DNA from: Pseudomonadota bacterium
GTDB taxonomy: Bacteria; Pseudomonadota; Alphaproteobacteria; Rhizobiales; Hyphomicrobiaceae
Direction: 5' to 3'
Length of the DNA stretch: 10,439 nucleotides
Assembly (NCBI GenBank): GCA_023430845.1
Contig: JAEYYJ010000345.1
Coordinates: 1-10,439, forward strand
The notes under the pieces are model-generated. The model searched no databases, was not told where the DNA came from, and worked only from the letters and a program-made list of their open reading frames with translations. Shown one piece after another: positions 1 to 7,570 of this stretch. Positions within the stretch are counted from its first letter, which is position 1. Each line of letters begins with the position of its first letter. Position numbers and translations under genes: made by a program.

Positions 1-2595
1 CCGGTCCCGCGGTTCTTCTCGTTCCTGCTGGGCTTCATGGGCGCGATGCTCGGCATTGTCATGTCGGGAAATCTCATCCAGATCGTGTTCTTCTGGGAGC
101 TCACGAGCCTCTACTCGTTTCTCCTCATTGCCTATTGGCACCACAATCAGAATGCCCGCGAAGGCGCACGTATCACGCTTACCGTGACGGCGGCGGGGGG
201 CCTCTGCCTGCTCGCAGGGATGCTCCTGCTCGGTCAGATTGTCGGCAGCTACGACCTCGATGTGGTCTTCCGCTCGGGCGCTACCGTCACCGCCCATCCG
301 CTCTATCTGCCGACCCTTCTCCTGATCGCTGCCGGCGTGCTGACCAAGAGCGCGCAGTTCCCGTTTCATTTCTGGTTGCCGCGCGCGATGACAGCGCCCA
401 CGCCTGTCTCAGCGTATCTGCATTCGGCCACCATGGTGAAGGCGGGCGTCTTTCTGCTGGCGCGCTTATGGCCGGTGATGGCCGGGCACGACGCCTGGTT
501 CTGGATTTTCACGACGCTCGGCGCCACAACGCTGCTGCTCGGCGCCTTCCTTGCGCTGTTCCAACAGGATCTCAAAGGGCTGCTCGCCTATTCCACCATC
601 AGTCATCTCGGGCTCATCACCCTGCTGCTCGGGCTCGGCAGCCCGCTGGCGGCGGTCGCAGCCATCTTCCACATCATGAACCACGCGACCTTCAAAGCCT
701 CGCTGTTCATGGCCGCCGGCATCATCGACCACGAAGCCGGCACGCGCGACGTGCGCCGCCTAGGCGGCCTCTTCCGCGCCATGCCGATCACCGCCATCCT
801 GGCGATGGTGGCCGCCGCCGCGATGGCGGGTGTGCCGCTGCTCAACGGCTTTCTGTCGAAGGAAATGTTTTTCGCCGAGACGGTCGAAACGCACGTTTCT
901 TCGGCCCTGGATGACGCGTTGCCCTATATCGCCACGCTCGCCGGCATGTTCAGCGTCGCCTACTCCCTGCGGCTGATCCATCAGGTGTTCTTTGGCCCAC
1001 CGGCGACCGACCTGCCGCGCAAGCCGCACGATCCCGTCCTCTGGATGCTGCTGCCGATTGCCTTTCTCGTGCTCACATGCGTTCTTGTCGGCATCGCCCC
1101 GCAGATAACAGTCGGCGGTTTTCTCGACATTGCCGTGCGGGCCGTGCTCGGGGGTTCGACACCGGAGTACAGCCTCGCCGTTTGGCACGGTTTCACGCCG
1201 GCACTTTGGATGAGCCTGCTCGCCCTCGTCGGTGGCATTGCAATCTATGCCGTCCTGCAAAAGTACCTCGCAGGCAATGTGGAAGGCGCGCCGATCCTGC
1301 GCCATCTCAAAGGACAGCGCATATTCGAGCGTGCCGTCGCGCTCGCGTCGTGGCGCGGTGCAACGGCGCTCGTGAAATCATTGGGCTCGACACGACTGCA
1401 GCCCCAGATCGTGCTTCTGCTCTGCGTCACGATACTCGCAGCGCTCTGGCCGCTGTCCAAGGGCTTGATCGACATTCATCTCCCACGGCTGAACGAGATC
1501 GACAGGAGCTTCCTCCTCGTTTGGATCGTCGGATGTTTCTGCGCCTTGGGAGCGGCCCAACAGGCGAAGTTCCATCGCCTTGCGGCCGTGATCCTCATGG
1601 GCGGCGCGGGGCTTTCGACGTGCATAACATTTGCGTGGGCATCCGCGCCGGATCTGGCGATGACCCAGCTCCTCGTCGAGATCGTGACGACCGTGCTTCT
1701 GCTGCTCGGCCTCAGATGGCTGCCGAAGCGGCGGGAGGAGGTAGTCGAACGGACGACCACCGCGCCAATTCTAGCGCGGCGCATCCGCGACTTCGCGATC
1801 GCCGCCGTCGGCGGTGCGGGCTTGGCGGCGCTGTCCTATGCCGTCATGACGCGACCGCAGTCCTTTACCATCTCCGCGAACTTCCTTGAGAAGGCCTACA
1901 CGGAAGGCGGCGGCCGGAACGTCGTCAACGTCATTCTCGTCGACTTCAGAGGCTTCGACACGCTCGGCGAGATCGCCGTGCTCGGGATCGTCGCAATCAC
2001 GGTCTACGCGCTGCTCCGCCGCTTCCGCCCGGCGCGGGACAGCGTCGTGCTCCCTGAGCAAAAGCGTTTCCAGAACGAGTTCGACGCCGCGCACGATCAG
2101 CTGAGCAAGGAACCGATCTCGGCCCACTACATGATCGTGCCCGGCCTCATCATGCGGCTTCTGTTCCCCGTCGTCGCCATGGTGGCGATGTTCCTCTTCA
2201 TGCGCGGACACGATCTTCCGGGTGGTGGCTTCGTCGCCGGGCTGACCTTCGCCATTGCCTTCATTCTTCAATACATCGCCGGCGGCGCACGGTGGGTCGA
2301 AGATCGCCTGACAGTGCTGCCAGTACGCTGGATCGGCTTCGGCCTGTTGGCGGCCGGCGGCACAGGCATTGGCGCGACCTACTTCGGCCGGCCATTCCTC
2401 ACGTCGTCCTTCCAGTACGTGGATCTTCCCGTTCTCGGTCGCTTGCCGATGGCCTCGGCTCTGCTTTTCGACCTCGGCGTTTTCGCACTGGTCCTCGGAG
2501 CGACCGTTCTCATGCTCATAGCGATCGCCCATCAGTCGATCCGGGTCAGTCGCACGACCAGTAAAGCCGCACAGTCTGCAGAAGGAGCGACCTGA
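1..2595 (+). CDS. mrpA: Fused Na+/H+ antiporter subunit MrpA-MrpB (PhaAB type), 5' partial
   Basis: Largest subunit of the Mrp (Mnh/Pha) cation/proton antiporter in the inner membrane. The frame is open from base 1 and holds 864 residues; family members carry roughly another hundred residues upstream, so the true start is outside the window. The N-terminal part is a NuoL-like proton-channel domain, with the conserved glutamate in FFWELTS (Glu codon 97-99), the KSAQFPFHFWLP segment and the YLHSATMVKAG segment carrying the conserved His and Lys. A second block around residue 549 (APDLAMTQLLVE) matches the MrpA C-terminal DUF4040-type domain, followed by the motif NVVNVILVDFRGFDTLGE. From about residue 711 (MIVPGLIMRLL, then RGHDLPGGGFVAG) the protein is an MrpB domain. 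In Bacillus mrpA and mrpB are separate genes; the fusion is the form known from rhizobia. The stop overlaps the start of mrpC by one base. Identity is secure; the transported ion (Na+ or K+) cannot be read from sequence. Confidence 0.96.
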   Translation, partial: PVPRFFSFLLGFMGAMLGIVMSGNLIQIVFFWELTSLYSFLLIAYWHHNQNAREGARITLTVTAAGGLCLLAGMLLLGQIVGSYDLDVVFRSGATVTAHPLYLPTLLLIAAGVLTKSAQFPFHFWLPRAMTAPTPVSAYLHSATMVKAGVFLLARLWPVMAGHDAWFWIFTTLGATTLLLGAFLALFQQDLKGLLAYSTISHLGLITLLLGLGSPLAAVAAIFHIMNHATFKASLFMAAGIIDHEAGTRDVRRLGGLFRAMPITAILAMVAAAAMAGVPLLNGFLSKEMFFAETVETHVSSALDDALPYIATLAGMFSVAYSLRLIHQVFFGPPATDLPRKPHDPVLWMLLPIAFLVLTCVLVGIAPQITVGGFLDIAVRAVLGGSTPEYSLAVWHGFTPALWMSLLALVGGIAIYAVLQKYLAGNVEGAPILRHLKGQRIFERAVALASWRGATALVKSLGSTRLQPQIVLLLCVTILAALWPLSKGLIDIHLPRLNEIDRSFLLVWIVGCFCALGAAQQAKFHRLAAVILMGGAGLSTCITFAWASAPDLAMTQLLVEIVTTVLLLLGLRWLPKRREEVVERTTTAPILARRIRDFAIAAVGGAGLAALSYAVMTRPQSFTISANFLEKAYTEGGGRNVVNVILVDFRGFDTLGEIAVLGIVAITVYALLRRFRPARDSVVLPEQKRFQNEFDAAHDQLSKEPISAHYMIVPGLIMRLLFPVVAMVAMFLFMRGHDLPGGGFVAGLTFAIAFILQYIAGGARWVEDRLTVLPVRWIGFGLLAAGGTGIGATYFGRPFLTSSFQYVDLPVLGRLPMASALLFDLGVFALVLGATVLMLIAIAHQSIRVSRTTSKAAQSAEGAT

Positions 2596-2939
2596 TGGAA
2601 CTCGTCATCGCGAGCACCATCGGTGTTCTGGCCGGATCAGGCATATGGCTGCTTCTGCGCCCGCGCACCTTTCAAGTGATCATCGGGCTTTCGCTGCTGT
2701 CCTACGCGGTCAATCTCTTCATCTTCGGCATGGGGCGGCTGCGCGTCGGCGCACCGCCTGTTCTTGATCCATCGCAAACCGGCGATCTCGCGCGCTACGT
2801 CGACCCGTTGCCGCAGGCACTCGTGCTCACCGCGATTGTCATCAGCTTTGCAATGACCGCCCTGTTTCTTGTGGTCATACTCGTCGCGCGAGGGCTCTCC
2901 GGCAGCGATCACGTCGATAGTGTGGAGCGGGAATCGTGA
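2595..2939 (+). CDS. mrpC: Na+/H+ antiporter subunit MrpC
   Basis: Small integral membrane subunit (114 aa) homologous to NuoK/MnhC of complex I. It shows three hydrophobic segments: one at the N-terminus, one following the FQVIIGLSLLSYAVNL motif, and one in the C-terminal third (ALVLTAIVISFAMTAL). The pattern GL..LS.AVNL and the PQALVLTAIVI motif are characteristic of MrpC/NuoK. The ATG shares one base with the mrpA stop (TGATG), and an AAGGAG Shine-Dalgarno at 2582-2587 lies 7 bases upstream, so the start is well fixed. Length is normal for the family. It helps form the interface between the MrpA and MrpD antiporter-like subunits. Confidence 0.95.
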   Translation: MELVIASTIGVLAGSGIWLLLRPRTFQVIIGLSLLSYAVNLFIFGMGRLRVGAPPVLDPSQTGDLARYVDPLPQALVLTAIVISFAMTALFLVVILVARGLSGSDHVDSVERES

Positions 2940-4573
2940 TACTCGCCGACCACCTCATCATCGCGCCGATCATCATCCCGCTGATTGCCGGCGGGCTCAT
3001 GCTGTTGCTCGACGGCCGTCGCCGTGAGGCCATTGCCGCGATCAGCATCCTCTCGACGCTCTCGTTGCTCGCGGTTGCCATCACGCTTCTCATCTCGAGC
3101 GCGGCGCCGGAGCCGGCGCAGACAGTCAAGGTCTACCTCCTCGGCAACTGGCCGGCGAGCTTCGGCATCGTGCTGGTCGCCGACCGTCTCGCGGCCTTGA
3201 TGCTGGTGCTCACAGCAACGCTCGCCTGTGCGGCTCTCCTCTTCGCGTTGGCATCTTGGCATCGCGCGGGCAGCTTCTTCCATCCACTCTTCCAGTTCCT
3301 CCTCATGGGACTAAACGGCGCCTTTCTGACCGGTGACCTCTTCAATCTCTTCGTCTTCTTCGAAGTGCTGCTCGCCGCGTCATATGGATTGGCGCTCCAC
3401 GGCTCGGGACGTGCGCGTGTCAGCGCGAGCCTGCACTACATTGTGATCAATCTCGCGTCGGCCACGCTCTTCCTTATCGGCGTCAGCTTGATCTACGGCA
3501 CCGCCGGCACGCTCAACATGGCCGCACTCGGCGAACGTATCCCGCTCCTCGATCCTTCCGAGCGGCGCCTATTCGATATCGGGGCCTCGATCCTCGGCGT
3601 CGCGTTCCTCGTCAAGGCCGCGGCATGGCCACTCGGCTTCTGGCTGCCGACACTCTACGCCGCAGCAAGTGCGCCCGTGGCGGCACTCTTCGCGGTCATG
3701 ACCAAGGTGGGCATATACGTCATTCTCCGTCTCGGATCGATTACGACAGAGGCGTCCGGCGGAGAGACTATGCTTTTCGCCGAGGGCTGGCTGTTCACGA
3801 TCGGCATCGCGACCATGTGCTTCGCCGCGATCGGCATGCTGGCGTCACAAGACATGGGCCGCCTCGCGGGATACAGCGTGCTGGTTTCCTCCGGGACGAT
3901 GCTGGCCGCTATCGGTCTTGGCGGCACCGGCATGACCACCGCAGCGTTGTACTACCTTATCAGCTCCACGTTGACGGTCGCCGCGTTCTTCCTGCTCATC
4001 GAGCTCGTGGAGCGCGGCCGAACGCCCGCCGACGACGTCCTCGCCGTAACATTGGAAGCCTACGGCGCGGAGGAAGAGGGAGAATTCGACGAGGCGGAGG
4101 TCGTCGGCGTCGCAATCCCCGCTCTCCTGGCCGTGCTTGGCGTCGCGTTTCTTGCCTGCGCACTGCTGCTCTCCGGTCTGCCGCCGCTCTCGGGCTTCAT
4201 CGCGAAGTTCGCCATTCTCAGCAGCCTGCTCGATCAGCACTGGCTGACGGGGGGCGGCACTATTTCGTTGCAAGGCTGGATACTGCTCGCCGTCATTCTG
4301 ATCTCGGGCTTTGCGACGATCGTTGCCATGACCCGCGCCGGCATACGCACGTTCTGGACATTCACGGAGCGAGAGCTGCCGCAGGTCCGCAGTGTCGAGC
4401 TCGGCGCGGTTGCGATCCTGCTCTTTCTCTGCATTGCACTCACCGTGCAGGCCGGGCCCGTCATGCGCTTCATGCAAGCGACGGCCAGCGGGCTGGAGCT
4501 GGGCCGGCCATACATCGGCGCCGTACAGGCGAAAACACCGACCACGCCTGCGCCAGGGGAGGTCAAGCCATGA
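2936..4573 (+). CDS. mrpD: Na+/H+ antiporter subunit MrpD
   Basis: Second large antiporter-like subunit (545 aa), homologous to NuoM/NuoN, with about 14 predicted membrane helices. It contains the conserved FNLFVFFEVLLAASY segment with the channel glutamate, and the FLVKAAAWPLGFWLP segment followed by VMTKVGIYVILRLGS with conserved lysines. It starts with GTG inside the overlap GTGA with mrpC; GGAG at 2924-2927 lies 8 bases upstream. The stop overlaps mrpE by four bases. An acidic cytoplasm-like loop at about residues 379-388 (EEEGEFDEAE) interrupts the hydrophobic pattern. Similar loops occur in alphaproteobacterial PhaD as I recall, so it is probably a lineage feature rather than a defect. 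MrpD and MrpA together are thought to provide the proton and sodium paths. Confidence 0.96.
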   Translation: MILADHLIIAPIIIPLIAGGLMLLLDGRRREAIAAISILSTLSLLAVAITLLISSAAPEPAQTVKVYLLGNWPASFGIVLVADRLAALMLVLTATLACAALLFALASWHRAGSFFHPLFQFLLMGLNGAFLTGDLFNLFVFFEVLLAASYGLALHGSGRARVSASLHYIVINLASATLFLIGVSLIYGTAGTLNMAALGERIPLLDPSERRLFDIGASILGVAFLVKAAAWPLGFWLPTLYAAASAPVAALFAVMTKVGIYVILRLGSITTEASGGETMLFAEGWLFTIGIATMCFAAIGMLASQDMGRLAGYSVLVSSGTMLAAIGLGGTGMTTAALYYLISSTLTVAAFFLLIELVERGRTPADDVLAVTLEAYGAEEEGEFDEAEVVGVAIPALLAVLGVAFLACALLLSGLPPLSGFIAKFAILSSLLDQHWLTGGGTISLQGWILLAVILISGFATIVAMTRAGIRTFWTFTERELPQVRSVELGAVAILLFLCIALTVQAGPVMRFMQATASGLELGRPYIGAVQAKTPTTPAPGEVKP

Positions 4574-5055
4574 GCCGATGGCTGCCATTTCCCGTCATTT
4601 CCGCGATGCTGCTGGGCACGTGGCTGCTGCTGAACGAAAGCATTTCGGTCGGGCAGATTCTCCTTGGCAGTGCGATCGCCATTGCCGGATCCTGGATCTT
4701 GGTGCGTCTCGACGCGCCACCGCTGCTCTTCAGGCGGTTGTGGATCATCATGCGGCTCGGTCTCGAAGTCTTCGTCGATATGATCCGGTCGAACGTGCGC
4801 GTCGCGCGCCTTGTTTTCAAGGACAAGCGCGAACGGACACCGGGCTTCGTCCGCATCCAGCTCAGCGTGCGCTCTCACTACAGCCTCGCCGTCCTCGCCT
4901 GCATCATCACGGCAACGCCGGGGACGAGCTGGGTGACCTATGAGCCAGCTGGCAACGTGCTCATCATCCACGTTCTCGACCTCGCCGATGACGACGACTG
5001 GGGCGAGATCATCAGGGTCCGCTACGAGGGCCTGCTGAAGGAGATCTTCGAATGA
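4570..5055 (+). CDS. mrpE: Na+/H+ antiporter subunit MrpE
   Basis: A 161-residue MnhE-family subunit. Two hydrophobic stretches lie in the first 45 residues (FPVISAMLLGTWLLL and ILLGSAIAIAGSWILV). Behind them is a cytoplasmic domain with the family pattern: conserved R residues near RLGLEVFVDMIRSNVRVARLVF, then ITATPGTSWVTY and a hydrophobic strand ending HVLDL. The open frame extends far upstream without a stop, but ATG 4570 is the start: it lies in an ATGA overlap with mrpD and has a strong GGGGAGG at 4556-4562, 7 bases upstream. The subunit is needed for complex assembly in studied Mrp systems; it has no complex I counterpart. Confidence 0.94.
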   Translation: MSRWLPFPVISAMLLGTWLLLNESISVGQILLGSAIAIAGSWILVRLDAPPLLFRRLWIIMRLGLEVFVDMIRSNVRVARLVFKDKRERTPGFVRIQLSVRSHYSLAVLACIITATPGTSWVTYEPAGNVLIIHVLDLADDDDWGEIIRVRYEGLLKEIFE

Positions 5056-5333
5056 GCGGAATGATCCTGTCTACGGCGCTCACGATATCCAAAGGCTTTC
5101 TGACGCTGGCTATGGCCGCTGCGGCCTTCCGCATCATCCGGGGGCCGCGAGCCCAGGATCGCGTGCTCGGCATGGATACGCTCTACGTCAACGCCATGCT
5201 GCTGCTCCTGGTCTTCGGCATCGGCTCCGGCACCACGCTCTATTTCGAAGTGGCCCTTGCGATCGGCCTGCTCGGCTTCGTTGCGACAGTGGCCATGGCG
5301 AAGTTCCTCATGCGTGGCGAGGTCATCGAATGA
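5052..5333 (+). CDS. mrpF: Na+/H+ antiporter subunit MrpF
   Basis: A 93-residue membrane protein of the MnhF/PhaF family with three hydrophobic segments. The diagnostic motif is FRIIRGPRAQDRVLGMDTL around residues 25-43 (R-x-x-R-G-P-x-x-x-D-R-V), followed by a helix containing NAMLLLLVFGI and a final helix ending FVATVAMAKFL. ATG overlaps the mrpE stop by four bases, and AAGGAG at 5038-5043 is 8 bases upstream. Length is typical. In characterised systems MrpF sits with MrpE and MrpG at the sodium-translocating end of the complex. Confidence 0.94.
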   Translation: MSGMILSTALTISKGFLTLAMAAAAFRIIRGPRAQDRVLGMDTLYVNAMLLLLVFGIGSGTTLYFEVALAIGLLGFVATVAMAKFLMRGEVIE

Positions 5334-5710
5334 ATGCGCTTGAGGAGCTGCCGCTGTGGGCGGCCATTCTGACGTCGATGTTGCTCCTGCTCGGCTCCGG
5401 CCTCGCTCTGATCGGCTCAATCGGATTGTTGCGCTTTAAGACCTTCTATGAGCGCATCCACGCGCCGACGCTCGGCACGACACTCGGCCTTTTCAGCATT
5501 CTGGCTGCGTCGATGATCTATTTCTCCGTCAGCCAGACGCGCCCGGTCGTTCATGAGATCCTCATCGGCATATTCGTTACGACGACAACGCCGGTGACGT
5601 TCATGTTCCTGGTTCAGGCAACGCTTTACCGTGATCGCTTCGAAGGACGCGATCCGCTGATTGGCCTGGGCGACGAGCAACGAGCCGTCAAGACACCGGA
5701 TGATCCCTGA
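5330..5710 (+). CDS. mrpG: Na+/H+ antiporter subunit MrpG
   Basis: Last gene of the antiporter operon, 126 aa, MnhG/PhaG family. Three membrane segments are visible. The family signature is GSIGLLRFKTFYERIHAPTLGTTLG (read in two parts around residues 29-53), followed by a segment ending PVTFMFLVQATLYRD. The start is an ATGA overlap with mrpF with GAGG at 5319-5322, 7 bases upstream. The soluble tail (about residues 100-126) is polar and ends at TGA 5708-5710. The next gene begins about 90 bases later on the same strand, so read-through into the oxygenase is possible. Confidence 0.94.
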   Translation: MNALEELPLWAAILTSMLLLLGSGLALIGSIGLLRFKTFYERIHAPTLGTTLGLFSILAASMIYFSVSQTRPVVHEILIGIFVTTTTPVTFMFLVQATLYRDRFEGRDPLIGLGDEQRAVKTPDDP

Positions 5711-5762
5711 GCCTTCGATAAGAATTGTGGCCGCACGTCCGGCTTGATACCGTCAGGCCTCG

Positions 5763-5780
5763 CGAACCCGTTCCGGGTCG
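5763..5780 (+). other. Small GC hairpin between mrpG and the oxygenase gene
   Basis: The sequence reads ACCCG-TTC-CGGGT (5766-5778) with two further pairs (C5763-G5780 and G5764-C5779) if A5765 is bulged. There is no T-run after it, so it is a poor intrinsic terminator. It lies just upstream of the Shine-Dalgarno chosen for the oxygenase and could weaken read-through or be a chance structure. I see no convincing -35/-10 pair elsewhere in the 5711-5800 gap. Confidence 0.3.
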
Positions 5781-5784
5781 AAAC

Positions 5785-5790
5785 GAGGGA
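5785..5790 (+). promoter_or_regulatory. Shine-Dalgarno that sets the oxygenase start
   Basis: GAGGGA lies 10 bases before ATG 5801. An in-frame TTG at 5744 would add 19 residues at the N-terminus, but it has no purine-rich sequence at the right distance. The ATG is therefore preferred. Confidence 0.6.
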
Positions 5791-5800
5791 CCTGAGCCGC

Positions 5801-6961
5801 ATGACCGTGTCACCTCCCGTGCGAGAGCTGATCGCCAATGTCAGCGAGCCCTTCGAGCGGGCGCGGGCCATGCCGCCGAGCGTCTACACAAGCCAGGAAT
5901 TTCTGGACCGCGAGATCAAGGATGTATTCGCCAAGGAGTGGGTGACCGTCGGCCGCGCCGATGCACTCAAGAAGCCCGGCGATTACCTCACATACGAGTT
6001 GGCGGGCCAGCCGATCTTCGTCATTCGCGACGGCGACGGCAAGCTGCGCGCCATGTCGAACGTGTGCCTCCATCGCATGTCGACGCTGCTCGAAGGCTCC
6101 GGGAACAAGCGCGCGATCGTCTGTCCGTATCATGCCTGGACGTACAATCTCGACGGCACGCTGCGGGCGGCGCCGGCCATGCAGCTCAATCGCGACTTCT
6201 GCGCCGAGCACTATCGGCTGCCGGCAGTGAGATGCGAGGAGTGGCTCGGCTGGATCATGGTCACGCTCAATCCGGAGCTGCCGCCCGTCGCCGAGCATCT
6301 GTCGGAAGTCCAAGGTCTCATCGCCGACTTCGCCATGGAGACGTACACCGAGACCTTCCGCGAGACCCATGTGTGGGACACGAACTGGAAGATCCTCGCC
6401 GAGAACTTCATGGAGAGCTATCACCTGCCGATGTGCCATGCGGGTACGATCGGCGGCCTCTCGAAGCTCGATGAAATGGACTGCCCGCCGGGCCTGCCGA
6501 CGTTCAACTATCACACCATCCTGAAGGACGGCACGCTCAAGATTGCGCTCGCCCATCCGAACAACACACGCATGCAGGGCGATCGCCGGCGCACGACTTT
6601 CCTGCTCGCCGTGTATCCGAGCATGCTGGTGACGCTGACGCCCGGCTACTTCTGGTATCTCTCACTGCATCCGCACGGCGTCGGTCAGGTGCACATGATC
6701 TTTGGCGGCGGCATGTCGCCGGACTTCGTCAACTCACCAGAGGCGCAGGCAAGCTTTGCGCAGCTCAAGACCCTGCTCGACAAGGTCAACATCGAGGATC
6801 GCGGCTGCACGGAGCGCGTTTATCGCGGCGTCTCGGCGGGCGCGTCTCGCGCAGGTCATCTGAGCCATCTCGAGCGTCCGAACTACGACTTCGCACAGTA
6901 TCTCGCGGAGAAGACCGGCGGCTTCAGGCGCGCGTTCGACGGCCCCGTCGCCGCGAAGTGA
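5801..6961 (+). CDS. Rieske non-heme iron oxygenase, alpha subunit (quaternary-ammonium-oxygenase-like)
   Basis: A 386-residue soluble oxygenase that would insert oxygen into a small organic substrate using electrons from a separate reductase. The N-terminal Rieske domain has the [2Fe-2S] ligands Cys89-x-His91 and Cys108-x-x-His111 (CLH and CPYHAW). The catalytic domain has NWKILAENFMESYH: predicted mononuclear iron ligands are His208, His213 and Asp333 (in NIEDRGCTERVYRG). Glu205 takes the place of the aspartate that links the two metal centres in naphthalene dioxygenase. A glutamate here is known from carnitine oxygenase CntA and related quaternary-ammonium oxygenases. The length fits these single-component alpha3 enzymes, and no beta subunit gene follows. 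The cupin gene starts 41 bases downstream and probably shares the transcript. The exact substrate is not determined; aromatic or other substrates remain possible. Confidence 0.92.
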   Translation: MTVSPPVRELIANVSEPFERARAMPPSVYTSQEFLDREIKDVFAKEWVTVGRADALKKPGDYLTYELAGQPIFVIRDGDGKLRAMSNVCLHRMSTLLEGSGNKRAIVCPYHAWTYNLDGTLRAAPAMQLNRDFCAEHYRLPAVRCEEWLGWIMVTLNPELPPVAEHLSEVQGLIADFAMETYTETFRETHVWDTNWKILAENFMESYHLPMCHAGTIGGLSKLDEMDCPPGLPTFNYHTILKDGTLKIALAHPNNTRMQGDRRRTTFLLAVYPSMLVTLTPGYFWYLSLHPHGVGQVHMIFGGGMSPDFVNSPEAQASFAQLKTLLDKVNIEDRGCTERVYRGVSAGASRAGHLSHLERPNYDFAQYLAEKTGGFRRAFDGPVAAK

Positions 6962-7002
6962 GTCCCGCCACATAATTCGCGATCAATCCATGGAGCTGGC
7001 AC

Positions 7003-7398
7003 ATGTCCATGACGACCATCGACCATGCGAGCCAGCCCCAGGACGAGTGGCGCCCGGGCGTACTCACGCGCATGGTGGCGTCCGCTGCCAACGGCACGTC
7101 GCAGCTTGCCGTGTTCGAGCAATGGTGCGATCCGGGCCTCGGCGCGCCGGCGCATCTCCATGCCGTCGAGGAAATATTGACCGTTCTCGAAGGCGAGGCG
7201 GAGGTATGGCTGGATGACGAGCGGCGCCGGCTTACGGCTGGCCAGTCGGCTGTCATTCCCGCCGGCCGCAAGCACGGCTTTCACAATACGGGCACGGGTG
7301 TCTTGCGCGTCCAGGCCATACTCGCCTCCCCCGTATTCGAAGCCGCCTATGACGACAAGCGAGAGACGCCGCGGCGCTGGCTGCCGCGAGGCGAGTGA
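7003..7398 (+). CDS. Small single-domain cupin protein
   Basis: A 131-residue protein that is almost entirely one cupin beta-barrel. Motif 1 is canonical: H51-x-H53-x3-E57-x6-G64 (HLHAVEEILTVLEG). Motif 2 is also canonical: G-x5-P-x-G-x2-H91-x3-N95 (from GQSAVIPAGRKH). All four usual metal ligands (His51, His53, Glu57, His91) are present, so a metal-binding barrel is expected. There is no DNA-binding domain or signal peptide, so it is probably a cytoplasmic enzyme, isomerase or small-molecule binder. ATG 7003 has GGAG at 6992-6995, 7 bases upstream; an in-frame ATG at 7009 is a weaker alternative. Position behind the oxygenase suggests action on the same pathway, but the reaction cannot be named. 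Confidence 0.88.
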   Translation: MSMTTIDHASQPQDEWRPGVLTRMVASAANGTSQLAVFEQWCDPGLGAPAHLHAVEEILTVLEGEAEVWLDDERRRLTAGQSAVIPAGRKHGFHNTGTGVLRVQAILASPVFEAAYDDKRETPRRWLPRGE

Positions 7399-7420
7399 CT
7401 TCGCCCGATAGGCTCACCAG

Positions 7421-7449
7421 TTGCCAAGTCACTGACGGTGCTATTCAAT
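7421..7449 (+). promoter_or_regulatory. Possible sigma70-type promoter for the binding-protein gene
   Basis: TTGCCA at 7421-7426 (5 of 6 matches to the -35 consensus) is separated by 17 bases from TTCAAT at 7444-7449 (4 of 6 to the -10). The pair sits in the 172-base gap between the cupin and the binding-protein gene and would give a leader of about 115 bases. The same gap holds a direct repeat TATCCGG at 7501-7507 and 7509-7515, which could be an operator or chance. This is pattern matching only. Confidence 0.35.
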
Positions 7450-7555
7450 ACGCGACAACGGAGGCCAACGAGCCGTCCGACGCTCTGCTGACAGCGCAAG
7501 TATCCGGCTATCCGGAAACACGCGCTGCGCTGCACGATGCCAATAACTATAACCT

Positions 7556-7562
7556 GGGAGGA
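7556..7562 (+). promoter_or_regulatory. Strong Shine-Dalgarno of the binding-protein gene
   Basis: GGGAGGA lies 8 bases before ATG 7571. A TTG immediately in front of that ATG (7568) is in frame but only 5 bases from the Shine-Dalgarno, so ATG 7571 is taken as the start. Confidence 0.75.
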
Positions 7563-7570
7563 TATTCTTG

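Noticed and set aside
1771..2532. 253-codon open frame on the minus strand
   Set aside because: It is antisense to the MrpA/MrpB coding region and has a charged, low-complexity composition; the plus strand carries clear conserved motifs throughout.
3625..4569. Long arginine-rich open frame upstream of mrpE in the mrpE frame
   Set aside because: It lies inside mrpD in another frame, is full of Arg/His/Gly typical of GC-rich shadow translation, and mrpE has its own well-placed start and Shine-Dalgarno at 4570.
5725..5749. Promoter-like TTGTGG and TTGATA upstream of the oxygenase
   Set aside because: The spacer would be only 13 bases, too short for a sigma70 promoter.
5744..5800. 19-residue N-terminal extension of the oxygenase from TTG 5744
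   Set aside because: There is no Shine-Dalgarno at a suitable distance, while ATG 5801 has GAGGGA 10 bases upstream and gives a normal family length.
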